DNA from: Sphingomonas folli
GTDB lineage: Bacteria; Pseudomonadota; Alphaproteobacteria; Sphingomonadales; Sphingomonadaceae
Assembly: GCF_019429525.1 (NCBI RefSeq)
Contig: NZ_JAHXZL010000002.1
Span: 186,001 to 250,000 of the forward strand
DNA: 64,000 nucleotides
Direction of reading: 5' to 3'
The translations under genes were made by a program, and so were the position numbers. Positions 1-8,737 of the stretch are shown here, piece after piece. The stretch's first letter is position 1. Every line of letters begins with the position of its first letter. The notes under the pieces were generated by a model. The model searched no databases and was not told the DNA's origin. It was given only the letters and a program-made list of their open reading frames with translations.

Positions 1-1631
1 TCGCGCGCCACTATCCGCAGGGCGCCGCGGTGGCGCATCTGATCGGCTACGTCGGCGCCGCGACCGCCGAACAATATAAGAAGGTGCGCGACCCGCTCTA
101 TCTCACCCCCGGCTTCAAGCTCGGCAAGGACGGGCTGGAGAAGACGATGGAGCCGCTGCTGCGCGGCACCGCGGGGGCCAAGCGGGTCGAGGTGACCGCG
201 CGCGGCAAACTCGTCAAAGAGCTCGCCACCCGCCCCGACGTGCCCGGGCGCACGCTGCGGCTGACGATCGACGCCGGGCTGCAGGAATATGCGGCGCGGC
301 GGCTCGGCACCAACTCGGGCTCGTGCGTGGTGTTCGACTGCACCAACGGCGAGATGCTCGCGATGGTGTCGATGCCCGCCTACGACCCCAACAGCTTCTC
401 CGAGGGGATCAGCCAGCTCGAGTGGAAGATGCTCAGCGAGAACGACCACGTCCCGCTGATGAACAAGGTGACCCAGGGGCTGTACCCGCCGGGCTCGACG
501 GTGAAGCCGATGAACGGGCTGGCGCTGCTCGCCGCGGGCGTCGACCCGCACGACCGCGTGTTCTGCTCGGGCGCGTTCCAGGTCGGCACCGGCGTGTGGC
601 ACTGCCACAAGCGCCACGGCCACGGCCCGCTCGATCTCAAGAACGCCATCATGCAGAGCTGCGACATCTATTTCTACGAGATGGCGCGGCGGGTCGGCTA
701 CGATAAGATCGCCCCCGTGGCGCGCGCGCTCGGCCTCGGGCAGAAGTTCGACCTGCCCTTCGCCACGCAGCGCTACGGCACCGTGCCCGACAGCGAGTGG
801 AAGAAGCGCAAGTACAAGACCGAGTGGAAGGTCGCCGACGCGATCAACGCCTCGATCGGCCAGGGCTACGTGCTCGCCAACCCGCTCCAGCTGGCGGTGA
901 TGGCGAGCCGGCTCGGCTCGGGGCTGCAGCTCCAGCCCACGCTGATCCGCGACCCGTTCAAGCCGCGCGCCGAGCCGATGGCGATCGACCCCGAGCATTT
1001 CCGCCTGATCCGCGAGGCGATGTACGGCGTGGTCAACGCCGGGGGCACCGGCGGCGTGGCGCGGATGCTGGTGCCCGGCGTCGCGATCGCGGGCAAGACC
1101 GGCACCGCGCAGGTGCGCCACATCAGCCCGGCGGAGCGGCGCAGCGGCGTGCTCAAGAACGGGCAGCTGCCTTTCAAGCTGCGCGACCACGCCCTGTTCG
1201 TCTGCTTCGCGCCCTATGACAACCCGCGCTACGCCGCGGCGGTGGTGCTGGAGCACAACGGCCACACCGTGCGCAACCTCGACACGCCGATGATCGGGCG
1301 CGACATCATGACCTATCTGTTCGACCGCGAGCGCGCGCTGAAGAGCCTGGCCGAGGTCGAGCCGACCTGGGGCGGCGACATCCGCACGCGCATGGCGGCG
1401 GAGGCGGCGGCCTATCGCGCCGCGCACGCCCCGCCCCCGCCCCAGCCCGACCTCGACGACGTCGCCGCCACCGGCTCCGACGCGGTCGCCGCGGCGACCG
1501 ACGCCTCCAACGCCACCGCCGAGGCGCAGGCGGCCGACACCGCCGCCGGGGGCGGCCCGGCGCGCAGCGGCTCGCCCGAGCCCGACAGCGAGAACGACCG
1601 TGGCGGTGACGCCGGGGCCGGGCGCGAGTGA
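1..1631 (+). CDS. mrdA: Penicillin-binding protein 2 (peptidoglycan transpeptidase), 5' end missing
   Basis: Class B penicillin-binding protein that cross-links peptidoglycan in the inner-membrane elongasome. The gene enters from the left edge, so the membrane anchor and the start of the dimerisation domain are absent; the first whole codon is at base 3. The transpeptidase domain is complete: the active-site serine motif STVK (Ser codon at 495-497), an SCD triad in the second SxN position, and KTGT near 1095. The last ~75 residues are a Pro/Ala/Asp-rich, probably disordered tail. The stop overlaps the GTG of rodA by four bases, the usual mrdA-rodA coupling. Confidence 0.95.
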   Translation, partial: ARHYPQGAAVAHLIGYVGAATAEQYKKVRDPLYLTPGFKLGKDGLEKTMEPLLRGTAGAKRVEVTARGKLVKELATRPDVPGRTLRLTIDAGLQEYAARRLGTNSGSCVVFDCTNGEMLAMVSMPAYDPNSFSEGISQLEWKMLSENDHVPLMNKVTQGLYPPGSTVKPMNGLALLAAGVDPHDRVFCSGAFQVGTGVWHCHKRHGHGPLDLKNAIMQSCDIYFYEMARRVGYDKIAPVARALGLGQKFDLPFATQRYGTVPDSEWKKRKYKTEWKVADAINASIGQGYVLANPLQLAVMASRLGSGLQLQPTLIRDPFKPRAEPMAIDPEHFRLIREAMYGVVNAGGTGGVARMLVPGVAIAGKTGTAQVRHISPAERRSGVLKNGQLPFKLRDHALFVCFAPYDNPRYAAAVVLEHNGHTVRNLDTPMIGRDIMTYLFDRERALKSLAEVEPTWGGDIRTRMAAEAAAYRAAHAPPPPQPDLDDVAATGSDAVAAATDASNATAEAQAADTAAGGGPARSGSPEPDSENDRGGDAGAGRE

Positions 1632-2734
1632 GCGGCTTCGTCCCCGCCCCGCTCGCGGCGCTGCCGTGGCGCGTGCTGCTGCTGGTCGCGGGAATCGGCG
1701 GCTTCGGGCTGATCGTGCTTTACTCGGCCGCGGGGGGCAGCCTGACCCCCTGGGTGGTGCCGCAGGGCGCGCGCTTCCTCGTCTTCCTCGCGGGGTCGGT
1801 GGTGCTGTCGCGCGTGCCGCTCGACTGGTGGAAGCGCTCCGCCTTCTGGATCTACGCGGTGATCCTGGTGCTGCTGGTGCTGGTCGAGCTGCTGGGCGCG
1901 GTGCGCGGCGGCAGCCAGCGCTGGCTCGGCTTCGGGCCGCTGCGCATCCAGCCGTCCGAGCTGATGAAGCTGGCGATCGTGCTCGCCTGCGCGCGCTTCT
2001 ACGCGCTGCTGCCCGCGACCGAGACGCGACGCTTCGCCGCACTGTGGCCCGCGGCGGTGCTGATCGGCCTGCCCGCCCTGATCGTCATGGCGCAGCCCGA
2101 TTTGGGCACCGGGCTGATGATCTGTGCGGGCGGCGCGACCGTGATGTTCCTCGCCGGCATCCCGCTGCGGCTCTTCGTCGGCGGCGCGCTCGCCGCGGCG
2201 GTCGCGATCCCCGTCGCCTTCGAGTACGTGCTCCACGACTATCAGCGCCATCGCGTGCTGATCTTCCTCGATCCCGAGAGCGACCCGCTCGGCAGCGGCT
2301 ATCATATCAGCCAGTCGAAGATCGCGATCGGATCGGGCGGAATCTTCGGCAAGGGCTTCCTCAACGGCACGCAGAGCCACCTCGACTATCTTCCCGAGGG
2401 CCACACCGACTTCGTCTTCGCGACGATGGCGGAGGAATGGGGGCTGGCGGGCGGCGCCTTCCTGATCATCGCCTTCCTGCTGGTGATCCGCTGGGGCGTG
2501 AACGTCGGCGTGCGCGCCGAGGATCGCTTCGCCAAGCTCGCCGCGGCGGGGCTCGCGACGACCATGTTCTTCTACATGGCGATCAACCTGATGATGGTGA
2601 TGGGGCTGGCGCCGGTGGTCGGCATCCCGCTGCCGCTGGTGAGCTTCGGCGGCTCGGCGCAGATGACGGTGCTGATCTCGCTCGGCATCCTGATGGGGAT
2701 CGATCGCTCGTCCAAGCTGCGCCAGCGCTGGTGA
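1628..2734 (+). CDS. rodA: Rod-shape peptidoglycan glycosyltransferase RodA (SEDS family)
   Basis: SEDS-family membrane glycosyltransferase that polymerises lipid II strands, working with PBP2 in lateral wall growth. The 368-residue protein is a normal size and is almost entirely hydrophobic, with about ten predicted membrane segments. Family landmarks include GSQRWLGFGPLRIQPSE, the AQPDLGTG segment and the C-terminal GIPLPLVSFGGSA block. The GTG start overlaps the mrdA stop (GTGA), so translation is probably coupled. No clear rho-independent terminator follows; tRNA-Lys lies about 110 bases downstream. Confidence 0.96.
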   Translation: MSGFVPAPLAALPWRVLLLVAGIGGFGLIVLYSAAGGSLTPWVVPQGARFLVFLAGSVVLSRVPLDWWKRSAFWIYAVILVLLVLVELLGAVRGGSQRWLGFGPLRIQPSELMKLAIVLACARFYALLPATETRRFAALWPAAVLIGLPALIVMAQPDLGTGLMICAGGATVMFLAGIPLRLFVGGALAAAVAIPVAFEYVLHDYQRHRVLIFLDPESDPLGSGYHISQSKIAIGSGGIFGKGFLNGTQSHLDYLPEGHTDFVFATMAEEWGLAGGAFLIIAFLLVIRWGVNVGVRAEDRFAKLAAAGLATTMFFYMAINLMMVMGLAPVVGIPLPLVSFGGSAQMTVLISLGILMGIDRSSKLRQRW

Positions 2735-2768
2735 GCGGCTTTTCTCGCGGCGGTGCGAAAAAGGGGGT

Positions 2769-2796
2769 TTGCAAAGTTGGGGCGCGTTGGTAGAGG
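2769..2796 (+). promoter_or_regulatory. Possible promoter of tRNA-Lys
   Basis: TTGCAA (2769-2774) and TAGAGG (2791-2796) are spaced 16 bases apart and lie about 50 bases before the tRNA. The -10 match is poor, so this is only a suggestion. Confidence 0.25.
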
Positions 2797-2847
2797 CGCG
2801 CTTCCCGATCGCGGGGCGGCACCAACCGCTTCTTTCCCGCCGGTCAC

Positions 2848-2923
<76 letters not shown>

Positions 2924-2930
2924 GTTTTTT

Positions 2931-2960
2931 CAACGGCTCCGCAGCGATGCGGGGCCGTTG
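2931..2960 (+). terminator. Hairpin just after tRNA-Lys
   Basis: A 13-base-pair stem (2931-2943 with 2948-2960, one G-T pair) around loop GCGA starts eight bases after the tRNA CCA. A run of six T precedes rather than follows the stem, so it is not a textbook rho-independent terminator, but it could stop or process the tRNA transcript. Confidence 0.45.
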
Positions 2961-3010
2961 TGCTATGGGCCGGGACATCACCGGCCCCTTTCGACGGAGA
3001 CGACTCAGGC

Positions 3011-3379
3011 ATGGCAGGCTTCAAGGCCCCCGACTTCAACGATCGCGCCGCGGCGGCGCGCGAGGCCAAGCAGAAGGCGCTCGAGCTGCTCAAGAACCGG
3101 CCCGCGCCGGATCCCGAGCAGGTGGCGGCGCGTGCCGCCGCGCGCGCGGCCAAGGAGGCGGCCGAGGAGGAGAAGCGCGCCGCGCACCGCGCCGCGATCG
3201 AGGCCAAGAAGGCCGCCAAGGAGGAGGCGCGCGCGCAGGCCGAGGCCGACGCCGCCGCGGCCGAGCAGGCGGCCGCCGAGGCCGCCGCCAAGCGCGCGGT
3301 GTCGCTGCCGACCGCGGCCGAGCTCAAGGCGGCGCGCGACGCGCGCTACGCCGCGCGCAAGGCGCGCCAGCGCAAGTGA
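3011..3379 (+). CDS. Small Ala/Glu/Lys-rich coiled-coil protein (DUF6481-like)
   Basis: A 122-residue protein starting MAGFKAPDFNDR, followed by about 80 residues of almost pure Ala, Glu, Lys and Arg with a strong helical, coiled-coil character, and a basic C-terminus. It resembles the short sphingomonad proteins grouped as DUF6481, from memory of the N-terminal pattern; the function of that family is not known. There is no signal peptide or membrane segment. The start is the ATG after CGACTCAGGC, at the point where similarity to the family begins. It precedes the spermidine-synthase-like gene by 10 bases and may share its message. Confidence 0.7.
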   Translation: MAGFKAPDFNDRAAAAREAKQKALELLKNRPAPDPEQVAARAAARAAKEAAEEEKRAAHRAAIEAKKAAKEEARAQAEADAAAAEQAAAEAAAKRAVSLPTAAELKAARDARYAARKARQRK

Positions 3380-3389
3380 CGCGGCGCAC

Positions 3390-4055
3390 GTGATCCAGCG
3401 CGAGCTGGTCGGGGTCGCCCAGGTCCCGGGCGGCGCGCCGCTGCGGCTGTTCCGCCGCGGCGCGGATCACATGATCGTGCTCGACCGCAACGAGCTGATG
3501 AGCACCCGGATGAGCGGCTCGGAGGAGGCGCTCGGCACGATGACGTGCGACCGGCTCGCCGGCCGCGCCGCGCCGCGACTGCTCGTCGGCGGCTATGGCA
3601 TGGGCTTCACGCTGCGCGCGCTGCTCGGCCGGCTCGGCGCCGACGCCGAGATCCTCGTCGCCGAGCTGGTGCCGGGCATCATCGACTGGGCGCGCGGGCC
3701 GATGGCCGACCTGACCGCCGGCTGCCTCGACGACCCGCGCGTGACGCTCGAGATCGGCGACGTCGGCGCCGTGATCCGCCGCGCGCGACGCCGCTACGAC
3801 GCGATCCTGCTCGACGTCGACAACGGCCCCGACGGGCTGACGCGCGAGGCCAATGACTCGCTCTATCACGCGCGCGGGCTCGACGACGCGCGCGCCGCGC
3901 TGGCGCCGGGCGGCGTGCTCGCCATCTGGTCGGCCGCTCCCGACCCCGCGTTCGCCCGGCGGCTGGCGCGCGCCGGCTTCGCGGTCGACGAGGTGAAGGT
4001 ACGCGCGCGCTCCAACGGCAAGGGCGCCACCCACGTCATCTGGTTCGCGCGCTGA
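3390..4055 (+). CDS. Spermidine synthase-like SAM-fold protein
   Basis: A 221-residue protein with the Rossmann-like fold of the spermidine synthase family. The glycine-rich nucleotide loop is GGYGMGFTLRA (near residue 70), the acidic residue that would hold the cofactor ribose is in VAELVP, and YDAILLDVDNGP corresponds to the aspartate region lining the active site. It is shorter than true SpeE (about 280 residues), and the substrate cannot be read from sequence, so it may be a methyltransferase-like paralogue rather than a polyamine enzyme. The GTG at 3390 is chosen because it begins the conserved part; no strong ribosome-binding site is visible. Confidence 0.75.
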   Translation: MIQRELVGVAQVPGGAPLRLFRRGADHMIVLDRNELMSTRMSGSEEALGTMTCDRLAGRAAPRLLVGGYGMGFTLRALLGRLGADAEILVAELVPGIIDWARGPMADLTAGCLDDPRVTLEIGDVGAVIRRARRRYDAILLDVDNGPDGLTREANDSLYHARGLDDARAALAPGGVLAIWSAAPDPAFARRLARAGFAVDEVKVRARSNGKGATHVIWFAR

Positions 4056-4075
4056 CCCGATCGTGCGGGTCGGGC

Positions 4076-4101
4076 GGAACACCCGCGCCGGCCGCGACTT
4101 T
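4076..4101 (+). promoter_or_regulatory. Weak candidate EcfG-type promoter
   Basis: GGAAC (4076-4080), 17 bases, then CTTT (4098-4101). The alphaproteobacterial general-stress sigma factor EcfG prefers GGAAC-N16/17-CGTT, so the -35 fits exactly and the -10 misses one base. It lies about 40 bases before the gene at 4140. Confidence 0.3.
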
Positions 4102-4139
4102 ACCGCTCCACCTGTAGCTGCCGCATAGAAGGAGACGTT

Positions 4140-4412
4140 ATGGCCGCGAACGAGCTGGAGATCGACAACAACTCGCTGCTCGACAACATCGACGAGCGTC
4201 AGGTGGAGTTCACCGGCGAGGTCGACGGCGACGAATATGAGTTCGCGGTGCAATATGACGTGCTCGAGGCGCTGAGCGGCGACGCACCCGACGGTGACGC
4301 GATCGACACGTTCAACCGCTTCTCCGACGCGATCAGCGAGGCCGCGCTCGCGGCGCTGTCGCGCGGGAACGGCACAGGGACGATCGTCGTCAGCGAGAAC
4401 GATTTGGAATAA
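4140..4412 (+). CDS. Small acidic protein, DUF1488-like
   Basis: A 90-residue acidic protein with no membrane segment or signal peptide. The pattern FTGEVDGDEYEFAVQYDVLEAL, a helical middle, and a C-terminal IVVSENDLE resembles the DUF1488 family of short bacterial proteins, whose role is unknown. The ATG has a very good ribosome-binding site (AAGGAG, about 6 bases upstream). A GC-rich hairpin follows the stop at 4429-4464, suggesting a monocistronic message. A weak EcfG-like promoter lies upstream. Confidence 0.75.
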   Translation: MAANELEIDNNSLLDNIDERQVEFTGEVDGDEYEFAVQYDVLEALSGDAPDGDAIDTFNRFSDAISEAALAALSRGNGTGTIVVSENDLE

Positions 4413-4428
4413 TTCGAGAAGTCAATGA

Positions 4429-4464
4429 GGCGGGTGGCGCAACAAGGTCATTGCGCGGCCCGCC
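4429..4464 (+). terminator. GC-rich hairpin downstream of the 4140 gene
   Basis: The arms 4429-4442 and 4451-4464 pair at 12 of 14 positions around an 8-base loop, 16 bases after the stop codon. No T tract follows, so termination is inferred from position only. Confidence 0.4.
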
Positions 4465-4519
4465 GACTCCCGTCACTCTCCTGTCACAACGACAGCCGCA
4501 CGACGGCGAGGAGAGGATC

Positions 4520-4630
4520 ATGGACGTACCCAGCGCACTGGTGGTGGCGGTCGGCGGCATCGGCGCGATCGCCACGCTCGGCATGGTGGTGGTGCTCGCC
4601 CGCCGCGCTCCGGATACGCCGCGGCGCTGA
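4520..4630 (+). CDS. 36-residue single-span membrane protein (small ORF)
   Basis: A short open frame of 36 residues with a purine-rich GAGGAGAGG ribosome-binding site 4 bases before the ATG. It has a six-residue N-terminus, about 21 hydrophobic residues (LVVAVGGIGAIATLGMVVVL) that would span the membrane once, and a basic tail ending in PRR, predicting an N-out/C-in orientation. I do not recognise a family. The case rests on the ribosome-binding site and the clean membrane-protein composition, which is unlike the Arg/Pro-rich chance frames in this DNA. Confidence 0.5.
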   Translation: MDVPSALVVAVGGIGAIATLGMVVVLARRAPDTPRR

Positions 4631-4697
4631 AACGACGGATGGCGCGTCGCAACGAAGACACTTAAAAAGAGGATGCCTCCTCAGCGCCTTCCCTGAA

Positions 4698-4806
4698 AGG
4701 GGACGTGGCGCGCACAGCGCAACGGAGGGGCGTCGCCGGTGGCGCATCCATCGATGCTCGCCGACCAGGTCACCCCTCCGTCAGCCTTCGGCCTGCCACG
4801 TCCCCT
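4698..4806. repeat. Imperfect palindromic intergenic element
   Basis: AGGGGACGTGGC (4698-4709) is exactly repeated in inverted form at 4795-4806, and an inner pair built on CGGAGGGG is also inverted. The ~109-base unit lies in the non-coding gap before the 3' end of sodB and looks like a small dispersed palindrome. No gene was seen in 4631-4898. Confidence 0.55.
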
Positions 4807-4851
4807 CGCGGGGGAGGATGTAGGTCGGAAGAGGCTCGAACCTCATATGGC

Positions 4852-4889
4852 GGGAGCGCCGCCCCGGTCTACCGGCGCGGCGCCCTCCC
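4852..4889 (-). terminator. Strong hairpin downstream of sodB
   Basis: GGGAGCGCCGC pairs with the region ending CTCCC through a long GC stem, with an inner CGG/CCG pair around TCTA. It begins about 10 bases past the sodB stop. There is no T tract on the sodB strand, so it is a likely but not canonical terminator. Confidence 0.45.
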
Positions 4890-4898
4890 CCACTCACC

Positions 4899-5513
4899 TC
4901 ACGCGGTCGCGGCGTCGAAGCGGCGGCCCACCTCGTCCCAGTTCACCACGTCCCACCACGCCTTGAGATAGCCCGGCCGGTCGTTCTTGTAGGTGAGGTA
5001 ATAAGCGTGCTCCCACACGTCGTTCCCCAGGATCGGCGTGCCGCGGTCGCTCACCACGTCCATCAGCGGGTTGTCCTGGTTCGGCGTCGAGGTCACCTTG
5101 AGCTGGCCGCTCTGGTCGACGATCACCCACGCCCAGCCCGAGCCGAACTGGCCCGCGCCCTTGGTGTTGAAGTCCTCCTTGAGCTTGTCGAGCCCGCCAT
5201 AAGCGTCGATCGCCTCGGCCAGCTTGCCGCTCGGCCCGCCGGTGCTGCCGGGCTTGCCCATGATCTTCCAGAAGAAGTCGTGGTTCCAATAGCCACCGCC
5301 GTTGTTGCGCAGCAGCGGCGGCAGCGACGAGATCTGGCCCAGGATCTGCTCGATCGACTGGCCCTCCAGCTTCGAGTCCGCGGCGACGCCCTCGTTGAGC
5401 TTGTCGGTATAGGCCTTGTGGTGCTTGTCGTGGTGGAAGGTCATCGTCTCCTTGGAGATGACCGGCTCCAGCGCGTCATAGTCGTACGGCAGCGGCGGGA
5501 GTTCGAAAGCCAT
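4899..5513 (-). CDS. sodB: Superoxide dismutase, Fe/Mn type
   Basis: Converts superoxide to oxygen and hydrogen peroxide; cytoplasmic, as there is no signal peptide. The 204 residues match the family length. The four metal ligands are His27 (in TFHHDKHHKAY), His78 (in YWNHDFFW), Asp165 and His169 (in DVWEHAYYLTYKNDRP). Metal preference cannot be settled from the sequence: the family is mixed and some positions fit either type. The ATG at 5513 has an AGGAGG ribosome-binding site and beats an upstream in-frame start. It is monocistronic, with hairpin 4852-4889 behind it. Confidence 0.95.
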   Translation of the reverse strand: MAFELPPLPYDYDALEPVISKETMTFHHDKHHKAYTDKLNEGVAADSKLEGQSIEQILGQISSLPPLLRNNGGGYWNHDFFWKIMGKPGSTGGPSGKLAEAIDAYGGLDKLKEDFNTKGAGQFGSGWAWVIVDQSGQLKVTSTPNQDNPLMDVVSDRGTPILGNDVWEHAYYLTYKNDRPGYLKAWWDVVNWDEVGRRFDAATA

Positions 5514-5576
5514 GGGATCCTCCTGTGGGTTCGCGTGCGCAACGCGACGCGCGCCCAAATGGCTCCCGCGCGATCG

Positions 5577-6646
<1,070 letters not shown>

Positions 6647-6647
<1 letters not shown>

Positions 6648-6683
6648 GCGCCAACTTCTGGCGCATTATGCCAAGCGCTGGCA
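6647..6683. promoter_or_regulatory. Two tandem PspF-type enhancer sites
   Basis: TGCGCCA-N5-TGGCGCA (6647-6665) and TGCCA-N5-TGGCA (6669-6683) are two inverted repeats sharing TGGC half-sites. They are centred about 140 and 120 bases before the expected start from the sigma-54 promoter, where PspF enhancers sit in known psp systems. The first overlaps the pspF start codon. Confidence 0.65.
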
Positions 6684-6770
6684 ACCGTAGAAATCTTCCT
6701 ACTCGCCTCCGGGGCCGCCCCGATGGCCGGGAATGGCGGAAAAGCTGGGGAAATCGGCGACCGCGGGCAG

Positions 6771-6787
6771 TTGGCACGCCTCCTGCA
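6771..6787 (+). promoter_or_regulatory. Sigma-54 promoter of the psp operon
   Basis: TTGGCACG-CCTC-CTGCA matches the -24/-12 consensus (TGGCACG-N4-TTGC). The invariant GG (6773-6774) and GC (6785-6786) are exactly 12 bases apart. Transcription should start near 6797, just before the leader ORF at 6823. Confidence 0.85.
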
Positions 6788-6822
6788 AAAGTCTCGGCAA
6801 CCCAGGACGAAGGAGACACACC

Positions 6823-6954
6823 ATGACCCGCACCGACCGTACCAGCAAGCTCGCCGCGCTCGCCCTCACCCTCGTCGTCAGCGCCACGATGGTGCTCGGC
6901 GCCGTCGGCCCGGCGACCGCGCTCGGCGGCGCGCCGGTCCACCGGGTGGCGTGA
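6823..6954 (+). CDS. 43-residue leader peptide of the psp operon
   Basis: A small open frame sits between the sigma-54 promoter and pspA, with a good ribosome-binding site (AAGGAG, about 7 bases before the ATG). The product has a basic N-terminus (MTRTDRTSK), about 20 hydrophobic residues, and an ATALGGA segment that could be a signal-peptidase site, leaving only about ten residues after it. It could be a single-span membrane peptide or a very short exported peptide. I recognise no family. As the first gene behind the stress promoter it should be induced with pspA. Confidence 0.65.
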   Translation: MTRTDRTSKLAALALTLVVSATMVLGAVGPATALGGAPVHRVA

Positions 6955-7034
6955 CAGCCCGCGCGGCGCGGCACCCTCCCCGCCGCCCGCGCGATCCGCT
7001 ACAAGGGACCGATTACGCAGGAGTCCTTATCGAG

Positions 7035-7697
7035 ATGGGCATTTTCTCCCGCACCCGCGACATCGTCGCCGCCAACATGGCCGAGCTGCTCGAGCGAGCG
7101 GACGACCCGGCGAAGATGGTTCGCATGATCATCCTCGAGATGGAGGAGACGCTGGTCGAGGTGCGCGCGTCCGCCGCCCGCACCATCGCCGATCAGAAGG
7201 AGATGCGGCGGCACATCCAGAAGCTGGCCGAGATCGAGGCGAGCTGGACCGAGAAGGCCGAGCTGGCGCTGTCCAAGGACCGCGAGGACCTCGCCAAGGC
7301 CGCGCTGGTCGAGCGCGGCAAGGCGGCCGAGATGGGCGCGCAGCTGCGCGACGAGGTCGCCACGCTCGACGAGGCGCTGCGCTCGTCCGAGGAGGACATC
7401 GCCAAGCTGCAGAACAAGCTGCGCGAGGCACGGGCGAAGCAGAACGCGATCGCGACGCGGCTGGAGAGTGCCAACACCAAGGCCAAGCTGCGCGAGATGT
7501 GGAACGGGCCGAAGACGCACGAGGCGTTCAGTCGCTTCGAGGTGCTGGAGCGCCGCGCCGACGAGGCCGAGGGACGCGCCGAGGCGATGGGGCTCAGGCC
7601 CAAGTCGCTCGAGGACGAGTTCGACGCGCTGCGCTCGAGCGACAAGATCGACGCCGAGCTCGCCGCGCTCAAGGCCAAGCTGAACAGGGAGAATTGA
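7035..7697 (+). CDS. pspA: Phage shock protein A (ESCRT-III-like membrane-repair protein)
   Basis: A peripheral inner-membrane protein that inhibits PspF in unstressed cells and oligomerises on damaged membrane under stress. The 220 residues match the family. The N-terminal amphipathic helix MGIFSRTRDIV is followed by the conserved DDPAKMVRMIILEMEETL segment and long coiled-coil helices to the C-terminus. The start is fixed by the conserved MGIFSR; an AGGAGT ribosome-binding site lies about 10 bases upstream. pspB begins 1 base after the stop. Confidence 0.96.
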   Translation: MGIFSRTRDIVAANMAELLERADDPAKMVRMIILEMEETLVEVRASAARTIADQKEMRRHIQKLAEIEASWTEKAELALSKDREDLAKAALVERGKAAEMGAQLRDEVATLDEALRSSEEDIAKLQNKLREARAKQNAIATRLESANTKAKLREMWNGPKTHEAFSRFEVLERRADEAEGRAEAMGLRPKSLEDEFDALRSSDKIDAELAALKAKLNREN

Positions 7698-7698
7698 G

Positions 7699-7995
7699 GT
7701 GGAAGACGTGTTTGTCCCGATGATCGCGATCACCTCGCTGTTCATCGGCCTGCCCTGGCTGATCCTCCACTATGTCACGCGGTGGAAGACCGCGCCGCGG
7801 ATGACCGACGAGGACGAGCGGCTGCTCGACGAGATGTACAATCTCGCGCGCCGGCTCGAGGACCGCGTCAACACCGTCGAGCGGATCGTCGCCGCCGACA
7901 ATCCCGACTTCCGCCCGGGCATGGCCGATTACCGCAACCAGCCCGACTATCGCCTCGACCAGCCCGCGTCGCGCTCGATCGATCGGAGGAACTGA
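7699..7995 (+). CDS. pspB: Phage shock protein B
   Basis: A small inner-membrane sensor/effector that, with PspC, relieves PspA inhibition of PspF. It has 98 residues: one N-terminal membrane helix (about residues 6-26), then the coiled-coil signature RRLEDRVNTVERIVAADNPDFRP (51-73), which matches the PspB family. It is longer than typical PspB (about 75 residues) owing to an Asp/Arg/Gln-rich tail. GTG start; the stop overlaps the pspC ATG by 1 base. Confidence 0.93.
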   Translation: MEDVFVPMIAITSLFIGLPWLILHYVTRWKTAPRMTDEDERLLDEMYNLARRLEDRVNTVERIVAADNPDFRPGMADYRNQPDYRLDQPASRSIDRRN

Positions 7996-8375
7996 TGTCC
8001 GACAGTCGTACCAAATTCTACCTCGACCCGCAGAACGGCCAGTGGAAGGGCGTCTGCTCGGGGATCGCCGACTACACCGGGATCGACGTGGTCTGGGTGC
8101 GCGTGATCACCGTGCTGCTCACCATGGCGAGCGGCTTCTGGTGGACGATCCTCGCTTATGTGCTCATCGCCTGGATGGCGGAGCCCAAGCCCGCCGGCCT
8201 GTACCAGGACCGCGAGGACCAGAAATTCTGGCAGGGCGTGCGCTCCAACCCGAAGCGCTCCACCGCGGAGGTACGCGCCAAGTTCCGCGAGATCGACCGG
8301 CGGCTCGCCGACATCGAGCTCCATTACACCAGCCGCAACAGCGCGCTCGCGCGCGAGATCGACAGCCTGCGCTGA
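7995..8375 (+). CDS. pspC: Phage shock protein C (PspC domain)
   Basis: A membrane protein partnering PspB in envelope-stress sensing. It has 126 residues: an N-terminal PspC domain (KFYLDPQNGQWKGVCSGIADYTGID, then a membrane helix around residues 36-58), and a soluble C-terminal helix ending REIDSLR. That ending echoes the C-termini of the three genes that follow, consistent with shared coiled-coil pairing. ATG start, overlapping pspB by 1 base (TGATG). Confidence 0.93.
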   Translation: MSDSRTKFYLDPQNGQWKGVCSGIADYTGIDVVWVRVITVLLTMASGFWWTILAYVLIAWMAEPKPAGLYQDREDQKFWQGVRSNPKRSTAEVRAKFREIDRRLADIELHYTSRNSALAREIDSLR

Positions 8376-8400
8376 CACGGCGCGAGAGGGAGGCTCGGAC

Positions 8401-8715
8401 ATGGACATGGGTTGGATGGTGCCGGTGGGGATCGTCACCGCGGTGAGCGCCTCGCACGCCTTCCGCACCTGGGTGCGCGCGCGCCACGGCTACCCGCTCG
8501 ACGACGATCGCCGCGGGCGGCGGCGGCACGCGATGGCGGCGTCCCCCGGCGACGCGCCGGGGACGGATCGCACCGTCGGGCTGCTCGAGGCCGAGAACGA
8601 GCGGCTCACCGGGCAGGTCGGCCGGCTCGAGGAGCGGATCGCGGTGCTCGAGCGCTTCGCCACCGATCCCGCGGTCCGCACCGCGCGCGAGATCGAGGCG
8701 CTGCGCGACCGCTGA
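8401..8715 (+). CDS. PspB-like small membrane/coiled-coil protein 1
   Basis: 104 residues: a short hydrophobic N-terminus (about 4-20), a basic Arg-rich linker, then a helix with the PspB-type heptad pattern GRLEERIAVLERFATD (74-89) and the ending EIEALRDR. No enzyme motif is present. Together with the next three genes it forms a run of proteins with the same plan as PspB, directly in the psp operon and each with its own purine-rich ribosome-binding site (here GAGAGGGAGG). Resemblance to PspB is by motif and layout; function in Psp signalling is inferred from context. Confidence 0.75.
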   Translation: MDMGWMVPVGIVTAVSASHAFRTWVRARHGYPLDDDRRGRRRHAMAASPGDAPGTDRTVGLLEAENERLTGQVGRLEERIAVLERFATDPAVRTAREIEALRDR

Positions 8716-8737
8716 GCGCCGGATGGGGAGAGAGATC

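Noticed and set aside
2781..2800. A second, decayed tRNA before tRNA-Lys, since GTTGGTAGAG repeats the D-loop sequence.
   Set aside because: No anticodon or T-arm could be found around it; ten matching bases are not enough.
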